A DNA stretch of 8,103 bases from Actinomycetota bacterium (GCA_016213595.1 JACRAA010000155.1:1-8103); one strand, 5' to 3'. Shown: positions 1 to 7,436, numbered from the stretch's first letter. Made by a program: numbers and translations. The notes: a model not told the origin generated them from the sequence alone.

Positions 1-381
1 ACGGGTCCGTACGTCGCCGAGGAGCAGTGGCCGCAGCAGGTTGAGGCCTGCCCGACGGGTCGCGGTGGCGACACCCACCTCGAGCCAGACGACGGGCAGT
101 CCCCGCAGCGCCTCCCGGATCGCGGGCGACAGCACCGACCCGCCACCGAGGGACACGACGCCGTCGTGGTTCTCGACGAGGTCGAGGACGACCTCCTCCT
201 CGATGGCCCGGAACGCCTCCTCGCCGTCGTCGGAGAAGATCTCGCGGATCAGCTTGCCGGTACGTTCCTCGATCACCGCGTCCGCGTCGCGGAACTCGAC
301 CCCCAGGGCCGCTGCGACATGGCTTCCGACGGTCGTCTTGCCGGATGCCGGCATGCCGACGACCACCAGCCGTGGGCTCAC
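1..381 (-). CDS. aroK: Shikimate kinase, 3' end cut by window edge
   Basis: Cytoplasmic shikimate kinase: transfers the ATP gamma-phosphate to shikimate to give shikimate 3-phosphate. The 127 residues visible carry the whole front of the P-loop kinase fold. The Walker A motif GMPASGKT is at 9-16, the Mg/shikimate-binding D32 and D34 are in FRDAD, and the shikimate-binding R58 is in AFR. The GGG loop is at 79-81 and the lid arginine R117 is in RPLL. These positions match known AroK numbering closely. The family is about 165-175 aa, so roughly 40 residues, including the late arginine that contacts substrate and the adenine-binding region, lie beyond base 1. The start is the GTG at 381, which overlaps the aroC stop as GTGA and suggests coupled translation. 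In actinobacteria aroB usually follows. The identification is firm; only the C-terminus is unseen. Confidence 0.95.
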   Translation of the reverse strand, partial: MSPRLVVVGMPASGKTTVGSHVAAALGVEFRDADAVIEERTGKLIREIFSDDGEEAFRAIEEEVVLDLVENHDGVVSLGGGSVLSPAIREALRGLPVVWLEVGVATATRRAGLNLLRPLLLGDVRTR

Positions 382-1574
382 GAGGACGTCCGCAGGCCGC
401 GCTCGTCGAGGCGTGCCAGGTACCGCTCGTGGGCGGACCTGACCTCACCCAGCGAGTCGCCTCCGAACTTCTCCAGCACCGCCTCGGTGAGGACGAGCGC
501 GACCATGGCCTCCGCCACGACGCCCGCCGCCGGTACAGCGCAGACGTCGGAGCGCTGGTGATGGGCCGCGGCTTCCCCGCCGGTGGCCACGTCGATCGTC
601 CGGAGGGCACGGGGGACGGTCGCGATGGGCTTCATGGCCGCCCGGACCCGGAGCAGCTCGCCCGTGCTCATGCCCCCCTCGGTGCCCCCGGAGCGCTGCG
701 ACGCACGGCGGGCGCCCCCTTCGCTCGGCAGGATCTCGTCGTGGGCGGCCGAGCCGCGGCTGGCAGCCAGCGCGAAGCCGTCCCCGAGCTCGACGCCCTT
801 GATGGCCTGGATGCCCATGAGCGCACCGGCGAGGCGCGCGTCGAGGCGGCGGTCGCCCATCGTGTGCGAGCCCAGACCCGGCGGCAGGCCCCAGGCCAGC
901 ACCTCGACGACGCCGCCGAGCGTGTCGCCGTCCTTCTGCGCGGCGGCGACCTCCGCCTGCATCCTCAGGCTGGTCTCCGGGTCGGCGCACCGGGCCGGGT
1001 CTGCGTCGATGGCGTCCAGGTCCGCGATCGAGGGGTACGAGCCGGCGGGAGCGCTCACCGTACCGAGGGCCACGACGTGGCTGAGCACGGTGATGCCGCA
1101 CGCCTGCTCGAGGAACTGGGCGCAGACGGCCCCGAGAGCGACCCGCGCCCCGGTCTCCCGCGCGGAGGCGCGTTCGAGGATCGGTCGGGCCTCGTCCCAG
1201 TCGTACTTCTGCATGCCGGCCAGGTCAGCGTGGCCGGGTCTCGGGCGGGTCAGCGGAGCGTTCCGCGCGAGGGCCGCCAGCTCGTCCTCGGCCACCGGGT
1301 CAGCGGCCATGACCTGCTGCCACTTGGGCCACTCCGTGTTGCCCACCTGGATCGCGATCGGTGACCCGAGCGTCTCCCCGTGGCGTACGCCGCCGAGGAT
1401 CGTCACCTCGTCCGCCTCGAAGGCCATCCGCGCACCACGGCCTACACCCAGCCTCCGGCGGGCGAGCTGACGACGGATGTCGTCCGACGTCACGCGGACG
1501 TGGGACGGGATGCCGTCGATCGTCGCAACGAGTGCCGGGCCGTGAGACTCCCCAGCGGTCAGGTAACGGAGCAT
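378..1574 (-). CDS. aroC: Chorismate synthase
   Basis: Chorismate synthase, 398 aa, the usual full length. It needs reduced FMN and removes phosphate from 5-enolpyruvylshikimate 3-phosphate by a 1,4-anti elimination, giving chorismate, the branch point for Trp, Tyr, Phe, folate and menaquinone. Family signatures are all present: GESHG at 8-12 with the conserved His11, RPGHAD at 112-117, RASARETGARVA at 135-146, the flavin-site stretch GGTEGGMSTGE at 297-306, and HHQRSDVCAVPAA at 338-350 with the conserved RSD. The ATG at 1574 gives the canonical N-terminus MLRYLTAGESHG. The frame stays open upstream to 1907, but that part is the antiparallel-frame shadow of aroE. The start lies 13 bp after the aroE stop, and the bases before it (CTTCCGCTC) show no clear Shine-Dalgarno sequence, so initiation may depend on ribosomes finishing aroE. 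The stop overlaps the aroK start. Confidence 0.97.
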   Translation of the reverse strand: MLRYLTAGESHGPALVATIDGIPSHVRVTSDDIRRQLARRRLGVGRGARMAFEADEVTILGGVRHGETLGSPIAIQVGNTEWPKWQQVMAADPVAEDELAALARNAPLTRPRPGHADLAGMQKYDWDEARPILERASARETGARVALGAVCAQFLEQACGITVLSHVVALGTVSAPAGSYPSIADLDAIDADPARCADPETSLRMQAEVAAAQKDGDTLGGVVEVLAWGLPPGLGSHTMGDRRLDARLAGALMGIQAIKGVELGDGFALAASRGSAAHDEILPSEGGARRASQRSGGTEGGMSTGELLRVRAAMKPIATVPRALRTIDVATGGEAAAHHQRSDVCAVPAAGVVAEAMVALVLTEAVLEKFGGDSLGEVRSAHERYLARLDERGLRTSS

Positions 1575-1587
1575 GAGCGGAAGTCTG

Positions 1588-2418
1588 TCACGGCCGACGG
1601 GCGAGCGCCGCGTGAGCGGCGTCCAGCAAGACCGACACGGGGACCGTCCGCGTGGTGAAGAGCTCGACCTGGTACAGCGCCTGCCAGGCCAGCAGGTCCA
1701 GCCCGTTGAGCAGCGCTCCCCTGCCGCCGCTCGTGACCGCGCGGGCGAGAGGGGTCGGCCACGGGTCGTACACGGCGTCGAAGACCACCGACGACGCGGA
1801 CGCGACCGACTCGGCCAGGTCGGCCTGAGCCTCCGCGGGCACGGTGGACAGGGCGATGTCGCACTCCGGGAGAGCGCTGCCCACCGGCAGGTGCTCGACG
1901 GCGACACCGAGCCGCTCGCCCAGGTCGAACAGGATCTCCGTCTTGCGGTAGTCCCTGGCGAGGACGCTCATCCTCGTCACCCCGAGCCGTGCCACCGCGG
2001 CCAGGGCGGAGCGTGCCGTCGCCCCGTTGCCGACGACCAGCGCCGAGTCCGACCCGTCAGCCCCGACGCTGCGCAGGGCTGCCTCGAGCCCGAGCACGTC
2101 GGTGTTGCAAACCCGTGTCGTGGAACGGTCGGCGGGATGGCCCTCGAACACGAGGGTGTTGCCCACTCCGAGCAGGGTGACGATCTCGTCGGGCTGACCG
2201 AACGGCACGATCGCAGGCTTGAGCGGCATGGTGCAGGACAGTCCGCGCCATGCGTCGTCGAGCTCCTCGATGAAGTCCGGCAGGTCGTCCCCCACGAGCT
2301 CGTACCTGCCGTACGTCCAGTCGAGCCCGAGGTGGGCGTACGCAGCCGAGTGGATCGCCGGCGAGAGCGAGTGCTCGATCGGCGACCCGAGCACTGCGCA
2401 GCGGCGCGAGGTCAGCAT
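1588..2418 (-). CDS. aroE: Shikimate dehydrogenase (NADP+)
   Basis: Shikimate dehydrogenase, 276 aa from the chosen start; reversibly reduces 3-dehydroshikimate to shikimate with NADPH in the cytoplasm. The N-terminal substrate domain has SLSP at 17-20, the catalytic Lys67 in TMPLK, Asn87 in GVGNT and the catalytic Asp107 in CNTD. The Rossmann half carries the dinucleotide loop GNGATARSA at 130-138, a common actinobacterial variant of GxGGxxxA. YDPWPTPL at 217-224 and the conserved GLDLLxxQ element ending at Gln246 follow. I chose the ATG at 2418: it overlaps the mltG stop by 7 bp and is preceded closely by AAGGG. An in-frame GTG at 2442 would add eight residues inside the mltG coding region and is less likely. 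A quinate/shikimate dehydrogenase with broader use cannot be excluded, but the setting beside aroC and aroK favours AroE. Confidence 0.95.
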   Translation of the reverse strand: MLTSRRCAVLGSPIEHSLSPAIHSAAYAHLGLDWTYGRYELVGDDLPDFIEELDDAWRGLSCTMPLKPAIVPFGQPDEIVTLLGVGNTLVFEGHPADRSTTRVCNTDVLGLEAALRSVGADGSDSALVVGNGATARSALAAVARLGVTRMSVLARDYRKTEILFDLGERLGVAVEHLPVGSALPECDIALSTVPAEAQADLAESVASASSVVFDAVYDPWPTPLARAVTSGGRGALLNGLDLLAWQALYQVELFTTRTVPVSVLLDAAHAALARRP

Positions 2419-3545
2419 TTGCCCTTGTTCGCCTGGCACCACGCCTGGAACTGCGCCACGTTCTTGGTGTGCTCGGCGAGCGTGCTGGCGAACTTCGTCT
2501 CCCCGGTCTGCGGGTTCACGACCACCCAGTAGATCCAGCTGCCGTCGGCCGGGTTGAGGGCGGCCTCGATGGCCGACTTGCCGGGTGAGTTGATCGGGCC
2601 CGGAGGCAGGCCGTCGACCTTGTACGTGTTGTACGGGGAGTTGACCTGTCGCTGGGCGTCCGTGGTGGTGAGCGTCCCGCTCCCGCCGTTCGCGTACACC
2701 ACCGTGGAGTCCAGCTGCAGCCTCATCGGCTGTCCGTTCTCGGTCTTTCCCTGAAGGCGGTTGTAGATGGCCCGGGCGACCATGGGACGGTCCTCCGGAC
2801 GGTTCACCTCGGCCTCGATGATGCTGGCGACCGTGAGCACCTGGAGGGGTGTGAGACCCATCGCGGCGGCACGGTTCACGAGGTCCTCGCCCGCAGCGAC
2901 GCTGTTGAACTCGGCGACCATCGCCTTGAGCGTGGTGAGGGCGTCGGGCTTGTCGCCGACCTCGTAGCTGTCCGGGAACATGAAGCCCTCAGGGCTGTTG
3001 GCCGCGAAGGCCGGCAGCCCCAGCTTGGTCGGGTCCTTGAGGGCCGCGTTGATCTGGTCCTCGGTCAGGCCCGTGCCCTTCGCCAGGACCGGCACCATGG
3101 CGCTGACCCGGAGCCCCTCGCGGATGAGCACCCGCTTCACCACCTTGTACCCGGCGGGGTCGACGAGACGCGCCACCGCGGACGAGGCCGGCAGGTGGGT
3201 CTTCATCTTGTACGTGCCGGGCTGGATCGCCGTCGACTTCGGCTCCTTCGCCACGGCACTCTGGAACGCCTTCGTCGACTTCACGACGTCGGCCTTGACG
3301 AGGACGAGGCCCATGTCGGTCAGGCTCGCCCCGGCCGGGATCGTGACCTGGATGTCGTCGACGCCGGCGCCGATGTAGTCGTCGGTCTGACGCCAGTCCA
3401 TGTACATGGCGTAGCCCTTCTTGGCGGCGAACCAGCCGCCGCCCACGAGCACCGCGAGCGCGACGAGCACGGCGATCCCGCTCCGGACCCGACGGCCTAT
3501 CTCGGCGCCGTCGACCTTGCCGTCCTCGTCGAACAGGTCGCTCAC
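2412..3545 (-). CDS. mltG: Endolytic murein transglycosylase MltG
   Basis: Membrane-anchored endolytic transglycosylase (YceG family), 377 aa. Members cleave nascent glycan strands near the membrane and are thought to end peptidoglycan polymerisation. The N-terminus has about 23 cytoplasmic residues, acidic then basic (RRVR at 18-21). One transmembrane helix follows at about 24-41, then the extracellular domain. A LysM-like small domain is expected around 60-150. The catalytic domain shows EGFMFPDSYE at 186-195, ASIIEAE at 240-246 with catalytic Glu244, QLDSTVVYA at 277-285, SPYNTY at 303-308 and GLPPGPINSPG at 312-322. The cytoplasmic tail is short; many actinobacterial homologues have a longer one. 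The protein ends with two cysteines, C370 and C377, on the extracellular side, which may form a disulfide. The GTG at 3545 overlaps the ruvX stop as GTGA and has a very strong ribosome-binding site just upstream. An open frame continuing upstream to 4382 is a shadow of ruvX and alaS. Confidence 0.95.
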   Translation of the reverse strand: MSDLFDEDGKVDGAEIGRRVRSGIAVLVALAVLVGGGWFAAKKGYAMYMDWRQTDDYIGAGVDDIQVTIPAGASLTDMGLVLVKADVVKSTKAFQSAVAKEPKSTAIQPGTYKMKTHLPASSAVARLVDPAGYKVVKRVLIREGLRVSAMVPVLAKGTGLTEDQINAALKDPTKLGLPAFAANSPEGFMFPDSYEVGDKPDALTTLKAMVAEFNSVAAGEDLVNRAAAMGLTPLQVLTVASIIEAEVNRPEDRPMVARAIYNRLQGKTENGQPMRLQLDSTVVYANGGSGTLTTTDAQRQVNSPYNTYKVDGLPPGPINSPGKSAIEAALNPADGSWIYWVVVNPQTGETKFASTLAEHTKNVAQFQAWCQANKGKC

Positions 3546-4030
3546 GACTCCTCCTCCTGGGCAACGCCGGTCGCCCGCTCGAACGTAGCCCGCCCGCTGC
3601 GTTCCGCGTCCAGGACGCCCTCCAAGATAGCGACTGCGGCGGCCTGGTCGATCACAGCACGACTGGTGCGGGCGGTCCGGCCGGTGGCGCGCAGCCGTCC
3701 GGCAGCCGTCGCCGTCGTCATCCGCTCGTCCGCCAGGAACACGGGCACCGGGCGGAGGGCATCCGAGATCTCGCCCGCCCTCACCCGTACAGCACGCGCC
3801 GCCGGGCCGTCCTTGCCGGCCAGGTCGACCGGCAGGCCGACGACGACGGCCACGGGGTCGTACTCGGTGACGAGCCGGCGCAGGTCGACCAGGGGGTCGG
3901 GCCTGGCTGGGACGGTGGCCACCGGGTAGGCGAGCAGGCCTTCGCGGTCGCAGGCCGCCACGCCGATCCGGGCGCTGCCGAGGTCGAGTGCCAGCCTGAC
4001 GCCGCGAGGCAGCGGCTCCCCGGCGGTCAG
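3542..4030 (-). CDS. ruvX: Holliday junction resolvase RuvX/YqgF family, probable CTG start
   Basis: RuvX/YqgF family RNase H-fold nuclease, 162 aa if started at 4030. Members are called putative Holliday junction resolvases, and the E. coli homologue is also linked to 16S rRNA 5'-end processing. From that start, the three acidic residues of the fold are in place: Asp16 in ALDLGSARIGVA, Glu102 in ADERMTT and Asp128 in VIDQAAAVAIL. The GLPVDLAGKDG loop is at 65-75. The first usable standard codon in frame is the GTG at 3961, but it falls after the first beta strand and would remove Asp16, so it cannot be the real start. Reading back through the end of alaS in this frame I found no ATG, GTG or TTG from about 4200 down to 3964. 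The CTG at 4030 overlaps the alaS TGA as CTGA, mirroring the GTGA junctions downstream. CTG at 4012 is a weaker alternative. Family call firm, start inferred. Confidence 0.88.
   Translation of the reverse strand: MTAGEPLPRGVRLALDLGSARIGVAACDREGLLAYPVATVPARPDPLVDLRRLVTEYDPVAVVVGLPVDLAGKDGPAARAVRVRAGEISDALRPVPVFLADERMTTATAAGRLRATGRTARTSRAVIDQAAAVAILEGVLDAERSGRATFERATGVAQEEES
3548..3558 (-). promoter_or_regulatory. Strong ribosome-binding site that fixes the mltG start
   Basis: On the minus strand these bases read AGGAGGAGGAG, a repeated Shine-Dalgarno core lying inside the last codons of ruvX (the Gln-Glu-Glu-Glu-Ser tail). The first AGGAGG is 7 nt from the GTG at 3545, a good spacing. It settles the mltG start and suggests MltG can be made by independent initiation as well as by coupling through the GTGA overlap. 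It is by far the strongest such site in the operon. Confidence 0.85.
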
Positions 4031-6684
4031 GAACGGACCCCGTCCCGTACCGCCCCGACGACCGCGTCGAGCGCGGCAGGTGCTGCTGCACCGTTCGTAC
4101 CGCCGCCCTGGGCGAAGTCGGGCCTGCCGCCACCCCGGCCGCCGAGGACAGGAGCGGCGACACCGACGAGGGCGCCCGCCGACAGGCCCCTGGACCGCGC
4201 GCCGTCACCCGTGGCGACGACGACCGACGCCTGCGCGTCCGTACCGCCCACGAGGCAGACCACGGAGTCGGCCCCGAGCCGGGCGCGCAGGTCGAGCGCG
4301 AGCGTCCGCAGGTCGTTGCCCGACACGGTGACCCGCTGGGCGAGGACACGGACGCCTGCCACGTCGACGGCCTTGCTGGCAAGCTCGGCCGCCTGCGCCA
4401 GCGCCTTGGCCGCGTTGAGGTCGTTGATCGTCTTCTCCGCGCTCTTGAGCTGGACGAGCATGCGCTCGACCCGCTCGACGAGCTGGTCCGGCTGGACCTT
4501 GAGCAGGTCGGTGAGGTTCGACACGAGCGCCCGTTCGCGGGCGAGGTGGCTGAACGCGTCCTGGGACACGAACGCCTCGACGCGGCGAACCCCCGCGCCG
4601 ACCGACTGCTCGCCGAGGAGGCTCAGCAGGCCGATCTGGCTGGACCGCTCGACGTGCGTGCCGCCGCACAGCTCCCGCGACCAGGGGCCGCCCATCTCGA
4701 CCATGCGGACGACCGAGCCGTACTTCTCCCCGAACATCGCCATCGCGCCCATCGCCTTGGCATCGGCCAGTGGCATCTCGCGGGTCGTCACGGACAGGTC
4801 CGCGCGGATGGCGTCGTTCGACAGGCCCTCCAGCTCCTCGCGCATCCCCTGCGACATGGCTGCCGAGCTCGAGAAGTCGAACCGAAGGTAGCCCGGCTTG
4901 TTGTACGAGCCGGCCTGGGTCGCGGTCGGGCCGAGCAGGTCGCGGAGGACGGCGTGGACGACGTGCGTGGCCGAGTGTGCCTGGCAGGAGCCGAGCCGCG
5001 CGGCGGCGTCGACCTGGGCGGTGACGCTGTCGCCGACCGCCAGCTCCCCGTCGCTGAGCGTCACCGTGTGGACGTGCAGGCCGGGCACCGGCTTCTGCAC
5101 GTCGATGACGTCCATCGCCAGGCCGGTGCCGAACAGCTGGCCGGTGTCGGCGTCCTGGCCGCCCGACTCCGCGTAGAACGGGGTCTCGGCGAGGACGACC
5201 TCGACGGTGTCGCCCTGTTTCGCTGTCTGGACCAGCTTGCCGTCCGCCACGATGCCGAGGACGCGGGAGTCCGCCGTCAGGTCGGTGTAGCCGAGGAACC
5301 GGGTCTCCCCGCCGCGCCGCAGCTGGCCGTACGCCTCGCTGGCCTGCGCGCCGCCCTTCTTGGCCTTCGCGTCGGCCTTCGCGCGCGCCTTCTGCTCCGC
5401 CATGAGGGTACGGAATCCGGCCTGGTCGACCTCGAGGCCCTGCTCGGCCGCCATCTCTAGAGTGAGGTCGATCGGGAACCCGTACGTGTCGTGGAGCTGG
5501 AACGCCCGATCGCCCGAGAGGACGGAGGCGCTCGCTGAGCGCGCGTCGGCGACGGCCATGTCGAACAGCCTCGTCCCGTCGCTGATCGTGCGGCGGAAGG
5601 AGGTCTCCTCACGGTCCGCGATCTGGGAGACGCGCGCCCACTGCTCGTCGATCTCCGGGTACGACGTGTTCATCTGGTCCCGCGACACGCTCAGGAGCTC
5701 GGTGACGATAGGTGCATCCACCCCGAGGAGCCGCATCGAGCGCAGCGAGCGGCGCAGCAGCCGGCGCAGCACGTACCCGCGCGCCTCGTTGCCGGGAGAG
5801 ACGCCGTCGGTCATGAGCATGAGCGAGCTGCGGATGTGGTCGCCCACGACCCGGAGCCGCACGTCGGCGGCAGGGTCGTCCCCGTACCGGATCCCCGCGA
5901 GTCCCGCGGCATGCGTGATGACGGGGAAGATCTCGTCGATCTCGTACATGTTGTTGACGCCCTGGAGCAGGTACGCCGTCCGCTCCAGACCCATGCCGGT
6001 GTCGATGTTCTTGCTGGGCAGCGGGCGCAGCACGTCGAAGTCGTCCTTCGCACGTACGGCCGACAGCTCCTCCGTCTGGAAGACGAGGTTCCAGATCTCG
6101 AGGAACCGGTCCTCGTCGGCGATCGGGCCGCCGTCGCGTCCGAACTCCGGGCCGCGGTCGACGTAGATCTCCGAGCACGGGCCCCCGGGACCGGGGACGC
6201 CCATGTGCCAGTAGTTGTCCTTGAGGCCCCGCCGCTGGATGTGGGCGTCGGGCACGCCGACCCCACGCCAGTACGAGATGGCCTCGTCGTCGTCGAGGTA
6301 GACGGTCACCCAGATCTTGTCGGGGTCGAAGCCGTAGTTGCCGTCGTCCTGGGAGCCGGTCACGAGCTCCCAGGCGTACTCGATGGCCTCCTTCTTGAAG
6401 TAGTCGGCGAACGCGAAGTTGCCGTTCATCTGGAAGAAGGTGCCGTGGCGGGTGGTCTTGCCCACCTCCTCGATGTCGAGCGTGCGCACGCACTTCTGCA
6501 CGCTGACCGCGCGCTTGTACGGGGCGGGCTCGGCGCCGGTGAAGTACGGCTTGAACGGGACCATGCCCGCGTTCACGAACAGGAGCGTGGGGTCGTTGTA
6601 GAGCAGCGACGCGCTGGGCACGATTGTGTGGTCGTGACGCGCGAAGAAGTCGATGAAACGACGCCGGATCTCGGCGGTCTTCAT
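4027..6684 (-). CDS. alaS: Alanyl-tRNA synthetase
   Basis: Alanine-tRNA ligase, 885 aa, normal for bacteria; charges tRNA-Ala and clears mischarged Ser- or Gly-tRNA-Ala. The class II catalytic core occupies roughly residues 1-240: VQKCVRT at 62-68, the motif 2 region RHGTFFQMNGNFAFADYFK at 79-97 and motif 3 GMGLER at 230-235. The helical tRNA-recognition part follows to about 450, including RGYVLRRLLRR at 302-312. A Lys/Ala-rich linker at about 432-445 leads into the editing domain, whose zinc ligands are H570, H574, C673 and H677 (SATH and CGGTH). The C-Ala domain ends with GGRGGGRPDFAQGGG at 848-862. The ATG at 6684 has AGGA 6 nt upstream and starts the canonical MKTAEIRRRF. It follows the DUF6167-like gene by 33 bp, without an obvious promoter between. 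Its stop overlaps the proposed ruvX start. Nothing needed for function looks missing. Confidence 0.98.
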   Translation of the reverse strand: MKTAEIRRRFIDFFARHDHTIVPSASLLYNDPTLLFVNAGMVPFKPYFTGAEPAPYKRAVSVQKCVRTLDIEEVGKTTRHGTFFQMNGNFAFADYFKKEAIEYAWELVTGSQDDGNYGFDPDKIWVTVYLDDDEAISYWRGVGVPDAHIQRRGLKDNYWHMGVPGPGGPCSEIYVDRGPEFGRDGGPIADEDRFLEIWNLVFQTEELSAVRAKDDFDVLRPLPSKNIDTGMGLERTAYLLQGVNNMYEIDEIFPVITHAAGLAGIRYGDDPAADVRLRVVGDHIRSSLMLMTDGVSPGNEARGYVLRRLLRRSLRSMRLLGVDAPIVTELLSVSRDQMNTSYPEIDEQWARVSQIADREETSFRRTISDGTRLFDMAVADARSASASVLSGDRAFQLHDTYGFPIDLTLEMAAEQGLEVDQAGFRTLMAEQKARAKADAKAKKGGAQASEAYGQLRRGGETRFLGYTDLTADSRVLGIVADGKLVQTAKQGDTVEVVLAETPFYAESGGQDADTGQLFGTGLAMDVIDVQKPVPGLHVHTVTLSDGELAVGDSVTAQVDAAARLGSCQAHSATHVVHAVLRDLLGPTATQAGSYNKPGYLRFDFSSSAAMSQGMREELEGLSNDAIRADLSVTTREMPLADAKAMGAMAMFGEKYGSVVRMVEMGGPWSRELCGGTHVERSSQIGLLSLLGEQSVGAGVRRVEAFVSQDAFSHLARERALVSNLTDLLKVQPDQLVERVERMLVQLKSAEKTINDLNAAKALAQAAELASKAVDVAGVRVLAQRVTVSGNDLRTLALDLRARLGADSVVCLVGGTDAQASVVVATGDGARSRGLSAGALVGVAAPVLGGRGGGRPDFAQGGGTNGAAAPAALDAVVGAVRDGVRS

Positions 6685-6717
6685 GGGTGTTCCTAACGTG
6701 TGTCGGGTGAGGGACGC

Positions 6718-6996
6718 CTAGGAGGCGGCACGGCGGGCAGGGGCGGCGGCGACCGGCCGCTCCGCAGCCTCGGCGCCGTCGATGCCCAGCGCGGCCCGCA
6801 GCTCGGTCTCGCGTTCGGCCATGGCGCTCGTCAAGGTCGCCATGAAGGTGGTGGCGCGCTGCCCGAGATCTGCCGACACGTCGGCGACCTGCTCCCGCAC
6901 GCCCTCGGGGGTCGCCCGGCGGAGGAGCTGGGCACCCTTGATGACAACGACGACGGCCACAGCCGCGCCGAGCGTGAACCAGACCACCCTGCGCAT
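6718..6996 (-). CDS. Small single-pass membrane protein, DUF6167-like
   Basis: A 92-aa protein of unknown function. An uncleaved N-terminal membrane helix is seen at about 4-20 (VVWFTLGAAVAVVVVIK), followed by a basic pair (RR at 26-27). A predicted amphipathic helix of about 40 residues rich in Ala, Glu and Arg comes next (about 30-72), then an Ala/Pro/Arg tail with little order. Its size, layout and place between a DUF948 gene and alaS agree with my memory of the actinobacterial DUF6167 family; I could not check this by search. The ATG at 6996 lies 1 bp after the DUF948 stop (TGACATG) and has AAGGAAG about 8 nt upstream, so the two are almost certainly cotranslated. The soluble part most likely faces the cytoplasm, given the positive residues after the helix, but MRR at the start makes orientation uncertain. 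No catalytic motif is visible. Confidence 0.85.
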   Translation of the reverse strand: MRRVVWFTLGAAVAVVVVIKGAQLLRRATPEGVREQVADVSADLGQRATTFMATLTSAMAERETELRAALGIDGAEAAERPVAAAPARRAAS

Positions 6997-6997
6997 G

Positions 6998-7396
6998 TCA
7001 GCGCTTCCTTCTCACGGAGTTCACCGCGCGGCGGACCCCGTACGAGAACGCGGAGAGCTTGACGAGCGGCGTGGCGACGGTCGAGGTGACCAGGCTGGAC
7101 AGCTGTGACGCGTCGTTCGCGACGGCGCTCGCATGGCCCGAGAGCTTGGCCACGTCATCGGTGACGACGCCGACCTTCTCGATCTCGTCGTTGACGCTGA
7201 CGACCAGCCGCTTGACCTCCGGGAGCGTGTCGCTGACCCCGGAGTTGATCTCGCGAACCGTCGCCGTCAGCTCCTTCACCGAGCCGGACAGGCGCCCCAG
7301 GAGCATGGCCAGCCACACCGCGCCAATGAGCAGCGCGAGCGCAGCGATCAGGCCTGCGATCGCTCCGATCAGCGCGGCCACCTCACCGCCGGTCAT
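6998..7396 (-). CDS. DUF948-type membrane protein with coiled coil
   Basis: A 132-aa protein of the DUF948 kind, function unknown. Residues 7-33 form one strongly hydrophobic helix. Residues about 35-105 are a Val/Leu heptad-like region with many Ser, Asn and Asp (ELTATVREINSGV onward), typical of the chemoreceptor-like helical proteins in this family. The tail FSYGVRRAVNSVRRKR at 117-132 is basic and is a recurrent ending in actinobacterial members. The ATG at 7396 is preceded by GAGGGAGG. The frame stays open back to 7528, but those residues overlap the AhpD-like gene and lack the family N-terminus, so I did not use them. It is the first gene after the only sizeable gap in the window and probably opens the operon. 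Together with the next gene it may make a small membrane complex; that is inference from adjacency only. Confidence 0.9.
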   Translation of the reverse strand: MTGGEVAALIGAIAGLIAALALLIGAVWLAMLLGRLSGSVKELTATVREINSGVSDTLPEVKRLVVSVNDEIEKVGVVTDDVAKLSGHASAVANDASQLSSLVTSTVATPLVKLSAFSYGVRRAVNSVRRKR

Positions 7397-7436
7397 GCAT
7401 CCTCCCTCGGCACCTCTGAGATCTCGAACCGGGGCA

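Noticed and set aside
345..1364. Long plus-strand open frame (339 codons) opposite aroC
   Set aside because: High GC keeps antisense frames open. The translation is Arg/Gly/Ala/Asp-rich with no family likeness, while aroC on the other strand is complete and conserved.
1575..1907. Upstream extension of the aroC frame
   Set aside because: It overlaps the C-terminal half of aroE and is not chorismate synthase sequence; the canonical start MLRYLTAGESHG is at 1574.
2419..2442. GTG at 2442 as the aroE start
   Set aside because: It would add eight residues deeper in mltG. The ATG at 2418 has a closer AAGGG and a length nearer the usual AroE N-terminus, though the GTG is not excluded.
1573..2532. 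Long plus-strand open frame opposite aroE
   Set aside because: Low-complexity Arg/Pro/Gly translation, no convincing start context, and it runs across a real gene junction. Shadow of aroE.
3546..4382. Upstream extension of the mltG frame, giving a 656-residue protein
   Set aside because: The extra residues are a frame shadow of ruvX and alaS. The GTG at 3545 with its strong ribosome-binding site and membrane helix gives a normal MltG.
4546..5460. Plus-strand open frame of about 300 codons opposite alaS; a similar one at 5836-6696
   Set aside because: Both are composition shadows of a fully conserved 885-residue alaS. Neither shows a domain or a ribosome-binding site I could support.
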